Below are positions 26,363-35,077 of a stretch of 42,977 bases of DNA, piece after piece. Every line of letters begins with the position of its first letter. The stretch's first letter is position 1. The translations under genes and the position numbers were made by a program. The notes beneath the pieces are model-generated. The model saw nothing but the letters and a program-made list of their open reading frames with translations. It ran no database searches and was not told where the DNA came from. The DNA is from a virus. The stretch is from IMG/VR virus record IMGVR_UViG_3300036715_000981, positions 1-42,977 of that record, one strand, 5' to 3'.

Positions 26363-29158
26363 CTAATAATTCTCCTTCATCCGCTCTTCCTCTGCCCGCA
26401 TCCCCTCCGCGTGCTCCTGCGTCCGCTTCCTCTCCACTTCCACCCGCGCTCCGTACAGCCACGCTATTCTCTGCAGATGCTCCATATCCCCCTTGGTCAT
26501 CTCTTTCCCGCTCTTTGCAAGCGGCGCAATTGCGGCAGCAACATCCGAATCCCAATACGCGGCCAGTCGCAACCGCGCAAGCTCCTCTGTCTTGACCTTA
26601 AATATGTACTTCCCCGCAGCCTCTGCCATCAAATACGTCTTACTCACGCCCAGCGGCGTATCCAGGTTCCTCGCTCGGGAGATCGCCGTCTTCACTGTCG
26701 TACCAGTGGCCTGCTCCAGCGGGTCTTTAATCTTCGCCAACTCCACTGCAGTAGGCGGCTCTACCCTCTTCAGGATTGCCCCCGCCTCCGCAATATCCAC
26801 TAAATTCTGCCAGTGCCCCTTCCCAAGTTGCTCCATCACAGGTTTCAGCGATGTCTCATGCGCCTTAAGGTACTCAAGGCTATCTCCCTTTTTCCCCACA
26901 TAGTCGGCGATGCTCCGTGCAATTGCCTGCTTGCTCTCGTAGGTATGCGCACCTTCCATCAGCGCACGCATCACCTTCGGGTCATTCACAGCACTTGCGA
27001 TCAACTTCTCCGGTTGCTCATTCCCTGCCACTTTTGCCAGTATACTGTGGTCGATAGCCTGCCGCTGCGCAATCAGCTCCACCCGCCGATTCAGCATCGC
27101 ATCCCCCACCTTTTGCGCATCCTGGAAATACTTTGCAGTCTCTGGCAACTCACTCATCGCTTGATGATGCTGGGCGAGCCAATTCCGCGCCGCCACTGGG
27201 TTAAACTCCCCTGTTTTCATCGCCGCTTTCGAGTAACTATCCAGTAACCCGTCATGCAGCAACTCCGCAGCACGTGCATCATTCCCGTAGATAGCGAAGA
27301 AGTCCTGCACACCTTTCTTTTTGTCCCCGGCGCGCAGAATAGTCTTCGTTACAATATCCTCAGCGTCCCGCGTTATCCCATTCCTCCCGCGCTTTGCAAT
27401 CTCCCCACCTGCACCTTCCTTGAATGTCTGGGAGTACCGCGCATAATCCTGATTGAACTTAGAGAATTTCTGCCCCAGTTCGCCATACTCAGCCCCATTG
27501 TACACATCGACTTTGCCCTTCAGGTGCATACGCAATTCATTCAGGTAATACGCTTTGCTGCTGTCACCTGCTATTGTCGCGTCAGCCCATTCTCGATTCG
27601 CCTGCTTGTACAGACTATGGAGTTCTTCAAAGCTCGCCTCATCCCGCCCGGCTTGCCCTTTCACGACCTTAGTCGTGTACATCGGCTTCAGTGCGCCGGG
27701 TTTCGCCACAGTTTCCCGCACAAACGTATCCGCTGTCGCTTGTGGGTACTCTTTCAACACTTTCGCAAACACAGGAGGCATGTTCTGGAACGTAGCTGTA
27801 TCTGCCGCGACCATTTTCCGCACTGCTTCCCGCGTATCGGTCATGTCAGAGACAATTCCGAGTTTTTTTGCAGTGTTATACACGCCCGCCAGTTGCTTCT
27901 TATTCGCTGCCTGTGCAACGCCCCGAGCTTCCCAATACTTCTCCCGCAGTGCAACACCAACGGCTTCGTTATCTACTGTCCTACGGAACTTATCGGACAA
28001 GGCTTGAATCTCCGCCTCATTCTTCCGTTGTAGTAAATCCACATCTTCCCGCTTCAACTGCAGTTGCAACTTTGCAGGGTCTGTCAAATTCTCCGGCGGG
28101 AGTTTCCCTTCAGCAGGCACTGTCCCCGGCTTGGCGCCAAAGGTCTTTTCCTTGAAGGCTTCGATAGCGGCGAGGTTTTTCGCTTGCACGGCATTGGCCT
28201 TAGCCACAGCCTCGGGCGACTTGTTTGCGACTTCTTGCGCAATGGCGACTAAGCCTGGGGCCCCAGTTGCTTGCGGTTGTGTCGGATGAAAGCGTTCGAT
28301 TTTTTTCGTTAGCTGCAGCGATCTCGCCACATTCTGTGCGCTGTCAGGTGCATGGTCAAGTGCATGTTTGATTTCCTTCGCTAGAATCTTATTGGCCTGT
28401 GCTCGTTGTGCCCCAGCCGACAAGCCGACTCCACGCTTATCCGCCTCTGCCAGGACCTTCTCGGCACTAACTTTGGCAAGTTTCTGCCCTGCGGCCAGCA
28501 AGGAAGGCCCGGCAATGCTCCCCGCAACCCCACCAACTTGCTCACCTTGCTCTGGCGTCAGGCCAAAGACAGCAGCATTCTCCCTGCCCCACTCCTTGCC
28601 TTCCACCGCAGTTGTGGCCGAGCCAACAGCGCTCAGGGCGTGTTTCCCTGCTACCAGCATCTTACGGCCCTTTTCAGCCGCACCAACCTCGCCAAGCCCA
28701 GGGAGCATCGCAGCCCCAACGAACTCCGCAATTTCTCCTTCGTACTCCGCAGACTTGCTGATATGCCCATAGATGTCAGTTGGGGCTTTTGTATGCTGTA
28801 CGCCAAGAAGCTGCTCCCAGCCACGAGTCTCCATGCCGATACCGCCCACAGGGTCATCACTGACAGGGAGGCCCAGTGCCCTAAAGCCTTGATTCACCGT
28901 ACTTACAGCGGCTCCGCCGAACAAGCCCAGGGCACTTGCTACGCCTTCCTTGGCCTTGTCAATGTTGTACAGTGTGTTGCTCTCGGGTGCGTGACGTATG
29001 GTATCCGGATGCGCGTAAGAGGCAGCGTTAAGCTGTGCCAGCACGGAGGGATCGGTAACGACCTTGCCGGTTGTGGCTGCAGTTGCAGTTGCAGGCGCAC
29101 TACCTTCTGCCGCATTTAGCTGCGCCAGCACATTCGGGTCTGTTACAGTTCCTGCCAT
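26363..29158 (-). CDS. large ejection/internal virion protein (931 aa)
   Basis: This 931-residue, mainly alpha-helical protein has two short repeats at the N-terminus (VTDPNVLAQLNAA, VTDPSVLAQLNAA), a hydrophobic glycine/alanine segment near residues 130-215 and long charged helices to the end (RVEVERKRTQEHAEGMRAEEERMKENY). Size, position after two other ejection-type genes and helical make-up fit the internal proteins that P22/T7-like podoviruses inject to form a trans-envelope channel. The GLGEVGAAEKGRK region is followed by many coiled-coil stretches; no enzymatic motif was seen. The ribosome site is GTGGGGGC. Confidence 0.7.
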   Translation of the reverse strand: MAGTVTDPNVLAQLNAAEGSAPATATAATTGKVVTDPSVLAQLNAASYAHPDTIRHAPESNTLYNIDKAKEGVASALGLFGGAAVSTVNQGFRALGLPVSDDPVGGIGMETRGWEQLLGVQHTKAPTDIYGHISKSAEYEGEIAEFVGAAMLPGLGEVGAAEKGRKMLVAGKHALSAVGSATTAVEGKEWGRENAAVFGLTPEQGEQVGGVAGSIAGPSLLAAGQKLAKVSAEKVLAEADKRGVGLSAGAQRAQANKILAKEIKHALDHAPDSAQNVARSLQLTKKIERFHPTQPQATGAPGLVAIAQEVANKSPEAVAKANAVQAKNLAAIEAFKEKTFGAKPGTVPAEGKLPPENLTDPAKLQLQLKREDVDLLQRKNEAEIQALSDKFRRTVDNEAVGVALREKYWEARGVAQAANKKQLAGVYNTAKKLGIVSDMTDTREAVRKMVAADTATFQNMPPVFAKVLKEYPQATADTFVRETVAKPGALKPMYTTKVVKGQAGRDEASFEELHSLYKQANREWADATIAGDSSKAYYLNELRMHLKGKVDVYNGAEYGELGQKFSKFNQDYARYSQTFKEGAGGEIAKRGRNGITRDAEDIVTKTILRAGDKKKGVQDFFAIYGNDARAAELLHDGLLDSYSKAAMKTGEFNPVAARNWLAQHHQAMSELPETAKYFQDAQKVGDAMLNRRVELIAQRQAIDHSILAKVAGNEQPEKLIASAVNDPKVMRALMEGAHTYESKQAIARSIADYVGKKGDSLEYLKAHETSLKPVMEQLGKGHWQNLVDIAEAGAILKRVEPPTAVELAKIKDPLEQATGTTVKTAISRARNLDTPLGVSKTYLMAEAAGKYIFKVKTEELARLRLAAYWDSDVAAAIAPLAKSGKEMTKGDMEHLQRIAWLYGARVEVERKRTQEHAEGMRAEEERMKENY

Positions 29159-30474
29159 GTTGCCCCCACTTTCTTGTAGCGTTTCCCGTTCAGCAGCATG
29201 ACCCCATTAGGAAGGGCGTGTACGCCAGGAACAGCAGTTGGTTTTGCGCCCGCCGGAGCTTCTGCTTGCGGTTTCGTCCGATTAAAGTCACCTTGTATCC
29301 CCACAAGTTCAGGATCAATACCAAAGTTCTGTGCTTGTTGCTTTTGGTAATCCTCCATCTTTTGCAGTTCCGGGTCAATAACTTTATCTTGCATCTCGCT
29401 CAGCATGTGTTGCAAGTCTGCACGGTCTTTGTCAGAGTACTTCCCTACAACATGCTTGGATAGGAATCCAGTCACACGGTTCGCTACATTACCAAAGGTA
29501 TTGTTATCGGCGTAGTATTTATTAGTTGCACGGCCTTTGAACTGCCCGAAGGTAGCTACAAGGGCTTGACGGGCTTGTTGGTCGCCCTCAGCACTGTCCA
29601 GTGCCAATAGCCCTTGCACATCGCTGATACGCTCTCGGTCTTCCAGCACCGGCTTCGCCACTTGCTGCAACTTAGTATTCAAAACTTGCGCATGCGTGAA
29701 CTCTTTGTCAGATCGAATTCGTGATTGACTATCGGCATGAGCTTCCCTTCTTGCCTCTAGCTCACTCCTGCGCAGTTGCAACCCCATCTGCCGATACGCC
29801 TCCGTTTCAGCATCCCGTGCCTTCTTCTCCTCGGCTCGGTCTTCAGCCTCCGCAGCTTTCTCATCCCGCGTGGCTTTCAAGTCCATCTCTTTCTGCAGGA
29901 ACTCTGCCTTTTTGGCCGCATCCATCGAAGAAGTTGCTTGCCCCTTTGCCCAAGCAGAGTACCCAGGAGTCCCCGGCTTCGGGATCAAGGCAGCATTACC
30001 ACCACTAGCCAAGTAAGCCTTTTCAAGTTCCTGCGCACCTTCTGGGGTAGGGTTATCGGCATAGGCCAATGCTGCGGCTGCCGTTAATTCTTGCAGTTGC
30101 TGATGCTGCTCTAGCACATCCGCTTTTTTCTGCCGCGAGGCCGCTTCAGTCTGATTTGCCAGTTGCATCATGCGAGTAGCATCTTCCAACTTCCCTTCAC
30201 CCGCAAGTTTGGTGAACTCTTTCTGATAGATTGTAGTTGTTTTATCCAAATCACCAGCAGCAGACCCATCCGCCCTAAACTGCGCGGACAAATCTTGACC
30301 GATTTCAACCTTTGTGGCAAGTTGCTGCTGTTGCAGTTGCATAGTGAGTGCATTCATCTGGAGTTGCTGTTTCCCAAGCTCCAGTTGCTGCTGATTGGCA
30401 TCGTATTGCTGCTTATAGTCTATGATGTAGCCAGCTTGCTGGCCAAGACCTTTAAGGAATCCGCTTAGCGCCAT
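29143..30474 (-). CDS. ejection/internal virion protein, coiled coil (443 aa)
   Basis: This 443-residue protein is rich in glutamine, glutamate and alanine with long coiled coils (QQQLELGKQQLQMNALTMQ; KAAEAEDRAEEKKARDAETEAYRQMG). The C-terminus is compact and basic (HALPNGVMLLNGKRYKKVGATWQEL). The N-terminus MALSGFLKGLGQQAGYIIDYKQQYD is typical of middle ejection proteins. Its 3' end overlaps the 931-residue gene by 16 bases. It probably enters the host with the DNA; the class is inferred from composition and order. Confidence 0.65.
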   Translation of the reverse strand: MALSGFLKGLGQQAGYIIDYKQQYDANQQQLELGKQQLQMNALTMQLQQQQLATKVEIGQDLSAQFRADGSAAGDLDKTTTIYQKEFTKLAGEGKLEDATRMMQLANQTEAASRQKKADVLEQHQQLQELTAAAALAYADNPTPEGAQELEKAYLASGGNAALIPKPGTPGYSAWAKGQATSSMDAAKKAEFLQKEMDLKATRDEKAAEAEDRAEEKKARDAETEAYRQMGLQLRRSELEARREAHADSQSRIRSDKEFTHAQVLNTKLQQVAKPVLEDRERISDVQGLLALDSAEGDQQARQALVATFGQFKGRATNKYYADNNTFGNVANRVTGFLSKHVVGKYSDKDRADLQHMLSEMQDKVIDPELQKMEDYQKQQAQNFGIDPELVGIQGDFNRTKPQAEAPAGAKPTAVPGVHALPNGVMLLNGKRYKKVGATWQEL

Positions 30475-30477
30475 GAT

Positions 30478-31098
30478 TTAAGCCTGAAATGAATCGGCAT
30501 AGCCGCCATCATAAGAAGGGTCACTATATCCACTATACCCGCCGTAGTCATATCCGCTGCCGCTGCCATAGTCGTACCCGCCGCCACCGCCAGACCCACC
30601 GCCGCTGCCGCCGCCAGACCCGAAGAGGTTTTTGATCCCTGATCCCACTGCGTTCCCAATTGCAGTTGCACCAGCTTGCTGTTGTTGCCCAGCGTTGTTA
30701 AGTATCTGCCCTGCTACTCCAGGATTCCCAATGTTAGCGCCAGCAAGTTGTGCCAAGCGGGCAAACTGATTCGCGTACTCGTTTGCGGCCTGATTTTGAC
30801 CATACATTATACCGGCAGCTAGTGCATTCCCACTTCCAGCCATGCCCCCAGCCGCAAGCATACGTTCCTGCCCAATCAGCCCTTGATCATAGCGAAAAGC
30901 ATATGAAGGGTCTTGGACAGTCATTGGCTGGCCGGGCTTCATCATGTTGTTAAGTTGTGTTTGGTACTGCGCACGCTGGGGGGCGTAAGGGTCAGATGCT
31001 GCGGCTGCTCCTTGCGCTCCAGTTGGGCTACTAGGGTCGGGCGCCATCGCACTGCTGACTACTGCCCCTGCCACTGATGCTACAACTCCCCAAGGCAT
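30478..31098 (-). CDS. small internal virion protein with Gly/Tyr-rich tail (206 aa)
   Basis: The N-terminal 20 residues resemble a signal or membrane-active helix (MPWGVVASVAGAVVSSAMAP). The middle is alanine/glutamine-rich and helical (QNQAANEYANQFARLAQLAG). Residues about 155-206 are low-complexity glycine, serine and tyrosine with YDYG and SGYSD repeats. This is the usual small ejection protein position in P22-like gene order. The start overlaps the oxygenase stop by one base (TAATG). Confidence 0.65.
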   Translation of the reverse strand: MPWGVVASVAGAVVSSAMAPDPSSPTGAQGAAAASDPYAPQRAQYQTQLNNMMKPGQPMTVQDPSYAFRYDQGLIGQERMLAAGGMAGSGNALAAGIMYGQNQAANEYANQFARLAQLAGANIGNPGVAGQILNNAGQQQQAGATAIGNAVGSGIKNLFGSGGGSGGGSGGGGGYDYGSGSGYDYGGYSGYSDPSYDGGYADSFQA

Positions 31099-31664
31099 TA
31101 TGCTACTCCTTTATCAGTACGAATACAGATTATCGCAGTTATCCTGTCAACATCACTGTCGTTCTTCACCCAATGCTCTTCCTGATTATTAAACCAGTAT
31201 ACATCTCCAGGTGCTGCAGCTAGGCCGCCATTTTTGAAGTTAAAAGATTGCCCAGGTGCGCTTTCCAATTGTATCGCGTACTTGTCGTAGTAAGCTGAAT
31301 GCCAAGAGCCATAATCCGTGTGAGGGTAAACTTGCTTGCCAGGCCGTACACGGGTAATTAGTATGCCGCCGAGCCTTTCCCCTTTTACATAGTGCATCAA
31401 GTCCAGTGCCATTTTCCGCAAACTGGGAAGCCGTTCGATCGCTGGATACCACACCGAGTCGTGCTCAGCATTAAAGAGTTCTGGAGAGGTTTCTAGCACT
31501 TCCTTGCGATTGTACCGCACCCAGATGTCATCAACTTCCCGATGAGGGCTGGTTGGATTACTGGTACGGTAGGTATGCTCATTCCAGAGTTGTGGGTTAT
31601 TCTTAATCTCCAGCAATAAAGGTACAATATTCAACCCACGGGCCAAGAGCAGCATATTATCCAT
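31098..31664 (-). CDS. 2-oxoglutarate/Fe(II)-dependent oxygenase
   Basis: This 188-residue double-stranded beta-helix protein of aspartyl/prolyl-hydroxylase type has the iron triad H115-x-D117 (YPHTDYGSWHS) and H164 (QEEHWVKND), and R174 near the 2-oxoglutarate site (DVDRITAIICIR). Start ATG at 31664 (MDNMLLLARG) overlaps the cupin gene by eight bases and is preferred to the TTG at 31673. Phage virion modules often carry one such enzyme; it may hydroxylate a virion or host protein. The true substrate is unknown. Confidence 0.85.
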   Translation of the reverse strand: MDNMLLLARGLNIVPLLLEIKNNPQLWNEHTYRTSNPTSPHREVDDIWVRYNRKEVLETSPELFNAEHDSVWYPAIERLPSLRKMALDLMHYVKGERLGGILITRVRPGKQVYPHTDYGSWHSAYYDKYAIQLESAPGQSFNFKNGGLAAAPGDVYWFNNQEEHWVKNDSDVDRITAIICIRTDKGVA

Positions 31665-32025
31665 TTGCGGCAACCTTTAGTCGTTCGAGTGTGTCCTGCA
31701 TGGCATCCTCCGTAGCTTGGAATTCAATCAGAGTGTCATCAACATCTTGCACTTCCGTCACATCTGTGGCATGTATGCAGTACCAGACCACATCAGTCAG
31801 GGCCAGTATCCCATGATGTTTTCCTGCCTCAATATGCAAGCAACAAGGGGCAGTATGTTTCACTTGCACGCCCTCAATATCCAGCAGGACTTCCCCTTGC
31901 GCAAGCACTGATAAGTGACCAAACTTATGCTTATGCTGCACCAAGATGTATCCTTTCGGTATGCAGACTTCCTTCGCATACATCCCGCCCTCTAAGTAAT
32001 GCTGCACTTCTACATTGTGTATCAT
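31657..32025 (-). CDS. cupin-like protein
   Basis: The 122-residue product has a cupin barrel pattern: GYILVQHKHKFGHLSVLAQGEVLLDIEG with H31, H33 and H37, then IEAGKHHGILALTDVVWYCIHATD with H64, H70 and H71. It may bind a metal. It overlaps the adaptor gene by four bases and the oxygenase gene by eight, so the three are co-translated. The pair cupin plus oxygenase recurs in other phage structural modules; function unknown. Confidence 0.75.
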   Translation of the reverse strand: MIHNVEVQHYLEGGMYAKEVCIPKGYILVQHKHKFGHLSVLAQGEVLLDIEGVQVKHTAPCCLHIEAGKHHGILALTDVVWYCIHATDVTEVQDVDDTLIEFQATEDAMQDTLERLKVAANG

Positions 32026-32729
32026 CGTGAACGCTCCGAAGGTGTAAATTGCACCGATGCTTGCTCTTGCGCCAGGGGAGAAGTGAAGAACCCCTCTTTG
32101 AACTTCATAGCTTTCATGCTAATCTCCTGTCTAGTTGCAACTGGTGTTTGATATTCCAGCGCGATTTCGTCCGCGAGCGCCCACTTCAGCATATGAAAGG
32201 CTTCTTGCGGAAAGTCTGGATTATCCGTGCTGAGGTTGAAGTCCTGTATCTGCCGCTGTATTACAACGTGGTAAGTGTGCGTGGAGTCAACCGGAACAGG
32301 GAACATTGTGATTGTCCCTGCGTTAAGCTGCGGGTCATAAAAGGCTTGGTTAGGAATCCCTTGTGTAGCCTTAAGGCCTAGAGCATCCCAGTCATACCGG
32401 GAGGTCATAGCAATTGTGACACTGCTGCCTGTCGTATTATCCACTAAGTAGCCATCGAGAATCCGAAGCGGGAGCGGAGAACCTGCAATCGTGCTCAGGT
32501 TGTATTGGGCCTGACCCGCAACCATAGGCACTGCAATATCCTGCACACACCACAAAGGCAACCCCGACAGCACCATAGACTTTACCATGATGTTAAGTGC
32601 CTGCGCACAGTTAGCTATATCCTCTGCTGGGACTGTCTCCCCTGTTGCAAATACCCCGCACAGCCGTAAAGAAGCAGCGATTAGATCATCCCTGCTCATT
32701 TGGAAGGTGTACGTCCCACTCGTACTCAT
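32022..32729 (-). CDS. P22 gp4-like head-tail adaptor
   Basis: The 235-residue protein matches gp4-type head-completion proteins: RDDLIAASLRLCGVFATGETVPAEDIANCAQALNIMVKSM at the start, MTSRYDWDALGLKATQGIPNQAFYDPQLNAGTITMFPVP in the middle, and FPQEAFHMLKWALADEIALEYQTP with a helical C-terminus. It would bind below the portal ring and stabilise packaged DNA. Its ATG overlaps the stop of the 41-residue basic protein (ATGA). Confidence 0.85.
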   Translation of the reverse strand: MSTSGTYTFQMSRDDLIAASLRLCGVFATGETVPAEDIANCAQALNIMVKSMVLSGLPLWCVQDIAVPMVAGQAQYNLSTIAGSPLPLRILDGYLVDNTTGSSVTIAMTSRYDWDALGLKATQGIPNQAFYDPQLNAGTITMFPVPVDSTHTYHVVIQRQIQDFNLSTDNPDFPQEAFHMLKWALADEIALEYQTPVATRQEISMKAMKFKEGFFTSPLAQEQASVQFTPSERSR

Positions 32730-32851
32730 TTAGCCTTGACCTTTGCATTCATCAGCTTCGCCATCTCGCGCATCCCTGCTGGGGGGAGTGGCTTAGGCTT
32801 TGGAGCCGCTTTTGCTACTGCTGCTTTTGCTTTCGCTTTAACTGCTGCCAT
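32726..32851 (-). CDS. 41-aa lysine/alanine/proline-rich basic protein
   Basis: ATG at 32849-32851 follows AAAAGGGGATGGT and the TGA (32726-32728) overlaps the adaptor ATG. The 41 residues start MAAVKAKAKAAVAKAAPKPK, continue with PLPPAGMREMAKLMN and end in a KVKAK tail. It is strongly basic and resembles a histone H1 tail. It may neutralise DNA in the capsid or be a short virion peptide. The four-base overlap and good ribosome site support it as a real gene despite its size. Confidence 0.6.
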   Translation of the reverse strand: MAAVKAKAKAAVAKAAPKPKPLPPAGMREMAKLMNAKVKAK

Positions 32852-32870
32852 ACCATCCCCTTTTAGGTTA

Positions 32871-33281
32871 TTACTGCGCTTTGAGAAGGTGCATTATAAC
32901 TGAAAAGGATAGGATTTGGCCAGATGCCCATCCCTGCGTTGCAATTAGGATTTTACCTGTTTTGCCTACTCCCCCGTTATTGGTCAGCCCGCCAAACTCA
33001 CGGTATTCCATATTCCCAGACTTGACTAGATCATCAATACGTACCGGGGTTGCAGCATCCCACCAAAGGTTTACCGCTAAGCCATCCTCGACAGCATAGA
33101 CAATACGCTGAATTCTAAGTGAGTTAGCTTTAAGCTTACCCGTGTTGTCAATGCCTTGCGTTAATGCAGGGTCAATAAGAACTTGCTGCGCTAAGTCAGA
33201 CGTATCAAGAACCCCAGCCGCCTTGAGTACAAGGTTTCTGGGGCCATCCTGAATGACCTGAATGTTAAATTCATTAGCCAT
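32871..33281 (-). CDS. virion protein, possible capsid-associated (136 aa)
   Basis: This 136-residue beta-rich protein has NLVLKAAGVLDTSDLAQQVLIDPA, LRIQRIVYAVEDGLAVNLWWDA, and EFGGLTNNGGVGKTGKILIATQGWASGQILSFSVIMHLLKAQ. I recognise this pattern in late phage genes between capsid and adaptor, without a fixed function. Ribosome site AAGGGG. Confidence 0.7.
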   Translation of the reverse strand: MANEFNIQVIQDGPRNLVLKAAGVLDTSDLAQQVLIDPALTQGIDNTGKLKANSLRIQRIVYAVEDGLAVNLWWDAATPVRIDDLVKSGNMEYREFGGLTNNGGVGKTGKILIATQGWASGQILSFSVIMHLLKAQ

Positions 33282-33297
33282 GTCAGCTGCCCCTTAT

Positions 33298-34014
33298 TTA
33301 ACGCTGGGAAGCCGCAACAAAGTAGTCAACTGTCAGTGTTTTGACAGCCGCCGCAGCGTTCAACAAACCGAACGAAGGGGAGAGAAGTACTTGCGTGAGG
33401 GCAGGCTGAGCCAACCGAGCTACCGGCCCACGTGATGTGGTGCTTTGGCCAGTTGAAGGGTTGAAGAAAGCCAAAATGTCGCCATTGGCCTTGACTTGTA
33501 TGCCGAGTTCAAAGGCAGTGTTAGCCACTAGCAAGTTAGAAGCCGGGAGTGCAACAGTAGTAGTTACACCACCAATCTTAGACACCAGCGACAGGGCAGC
33601 TTGGCCCGTATTTTTCAACAAGTACACACCATCATTGGCTGTCAGAGGGGCGGCACTGACAGAAATGAGGCCGCAGTAAAACACATCGGCAATCACATCG
33701 GACAGCATCCCACGGAACTTGAAGAAAGTATCTTTACCGGCAGTTAGCTTGTGCGAGGCGACAACACGCTGAACATACACAGCATCCGTGCCACCAGCCG
33801 AAGTCGACAAGACTACCGCACCACCATCAAGCGGCAGTTGTGCCACTGTACCTGCACCGACAACAGTTGCCGTATAAAAACCAGCGGAATAACACATGAA
33901 GTCATCGGTATCTTCGTAGTACCAAGTCGGGTCTAGCATACCGGCATCAGCCATTGTTTGACCGGGAGCTGCATTGGTCACGCCATTGGGAATCCGGGTA
34001 GTAAGAGAAGCCAT
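33298..34014 (-). CDS. virion protein, beta-rich, likely head decoration (238 aa)
   Basis: The 238-residue product has a TTRIPNGVTNAAPG start, a DPTWYYEDTDDFMCY segment, repeats of hydrophobic strands (ATVVGAGTVAQLPLDGGAVVLSTSAGG) and a C-terminal LTQVLLSPSFGLLNAAAAVKTLTVDYFVA. It lies directly downstream of the major capsid gene, and palindromic copy 11 separates the two. A capsid or decoration role is inferred from place and composition. Ribosome site AAAAGGATT. Confidence 0.65.
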   Translation of the reverse strand: MASLTTRIPNGVTNAAPGQTMADAGMLDPTWYYEDTDDFMCYSAGFYTATVVGAGTVAQLPLDGGAVVLSTSAGGTDAVYVQRVVASHKLTAGKDTFFKFRGMLSDVIADVFYCGLISVSAAPLTANDGVYLLKNTGQAALSLVSKIGGVTTTVALPASNLLVANTAFELGIQVKANGDILAFFNPSTGQSTTSRGPVARLAQPALTQVLLSPSFGLLNAAAAVKTLTVDYFVAASQR

Positions 34015-34043
34015 AATTTGAATCCTTTTAAGGTGTGAGGGGG

Positions 34044-34083
34044 TTATTAGGGTGGATTACAACAGTGTAATCCACCCTAATAA
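34044..34083 (-). repeat. dispersed palindromic element, copy 11 (perfect)
   Basis: Two perfect 17-base arms (34044-34060 and 34067-34083) surround AACAGT. The stem contains GGTGGATTAC/GTAATCCACC, which differs from copy 12 by compensated base pairs. It lies between the major capsid gene and the downstream virion gene. Confidence 0.9.
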
Positions 34084-34095
34084 TCATACAGCTAC

Positions 34096-35004
34096 TTACG
34101 GAGCATTGCTGCCATACAAGCCACGGGGGTTAGCCCACAGGAAGGCATAACGCTCATAAGCCCCGACCTTGAAGTTCCGGGTATCTGAATCATTATCTTC
34201 CCATACATTCAACGCCTCACGCTCTTGCCAGATTAGCCCGTCCTGACAGTTAGTGGTAATGAACCAGGGGCCAGTTGCAGTCAAGTAAGGGTTGGAGACA
34301 ATACCACCAGGCAACAAGCCCTGCATAGGATTGATATCGTTGTTGTTGGTGCCAACAGACTTCGGCGTCTTCAGCACGCGCTCCGCATTAAAGTAGTTAT
34401 TCGGATGAACAACGAGCTTGTCACCGGACAGCGGTTCAATGTAACCCCGGTCGTTTTTCGCTTGCATCATCAGAATCAACATATCTTCCAGCGCAGCTTG
34501 CGAGAACGAAGCGTCCACGGCCAACTTGTTCTGCCAAATACCGGCGGTGAAGTTGGGGTGGGCTGTGTTCAACAGGCTAACACCATCACCACCGACATAG
34601 CTGCTGTTGAAAGCGCGGTTGAAGATGTTAGTAGCGATAATGTTCTTGGTCTCACCGAAGGCGCGGCGCAGCTTCTCAACGCGATTCTTGGTCAACTTGA
34701 CGTACAGGTTGTCCTTCAGCTCTTCGTAGGTTGTGATAATACCCAGACCATAGGCTATGTTCGTACCGCGAGTTACGAAACCTTGCTGTGCAGAGTCGAA
34801 GCTAATCGGGCTGCCTTCAGGCTTCACAATCGCAAGGCCGAGGCCCACACTCTGTACATACTCTTCGTAGTTCTTAGTCGAAGACTCTTTCTTAAACATC
34901 AGTGGTGCATACTGCGGGGTAGCCGCAGCTGCATCTTCCCACCAAACTTTTACGCCTTCCCATAGTGCTTTAGGGAAGGCATTTGTACCTTGAATACCAG
35001 CCAT
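34096..35004 (-). CDS. major capsid protein
   Basis: The 302-residue product follows the pattern of HK97-fold capsid proteins of many podo- and siphoviruses: VWWEDAAAATPQYAPLMFKKESSTKNYEEYVQSVGLG, TTYEELKDNLY, LLNTAHPNFTAG, LEDMLILMMQAKNDRGYIEPLSGDKLVVHPNNYFNAERVL, GLLPGGIVSNPYLTATGPWFITTNCQDGLIWQEREAL, and AYERYAFLWANPRGLYGS near the end. AAGGAGTAACAAC is a strong ribosome site, consistent with high output. Scaffold gene upstream, decoration candidates on both sides. Confidence 0.88.
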   Translation of the reverse strand: MAGIQGTNAFPKALWEGVKVWWEDAAAATPQYAPLMFKKESSTKNYEEYVQSVGLGLAIVKPEGSPISFDSAQQGFVTRGTNIAYGLGIITTYEELKDNLYVKLTKNRVEKLRRAFGETKNIIATNIFNRAFNSSYVGGDGVSLLNTAHPNFTAGIWQNKLAVDASFSQAALEDMLILMMQAKNDRGYIEPLSGDKLVVHPNNYFNAERVLKTPKSVGTNNNDINPMQGLLPGGIVSNPYLTATGPWFITTNCQDGLIWQEREALNVWEDNDSDTRNFKVGAYERYAFLWANPRGLYGSNAP

Positions 35005-35077
35005 GTTGTTACTCCTTGTGCTTGTGACTGTAAATGTAGAGTAAAACCCACCAGTAAAATGCCGATGGGTTTAATTG

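Noticed and set aside
26411-29463. Several long plus-strand frames opposite the ejection protein genes
   Set aside because: They mirror the codon structure of the leftward genes, lack start signals and contain no family motif.
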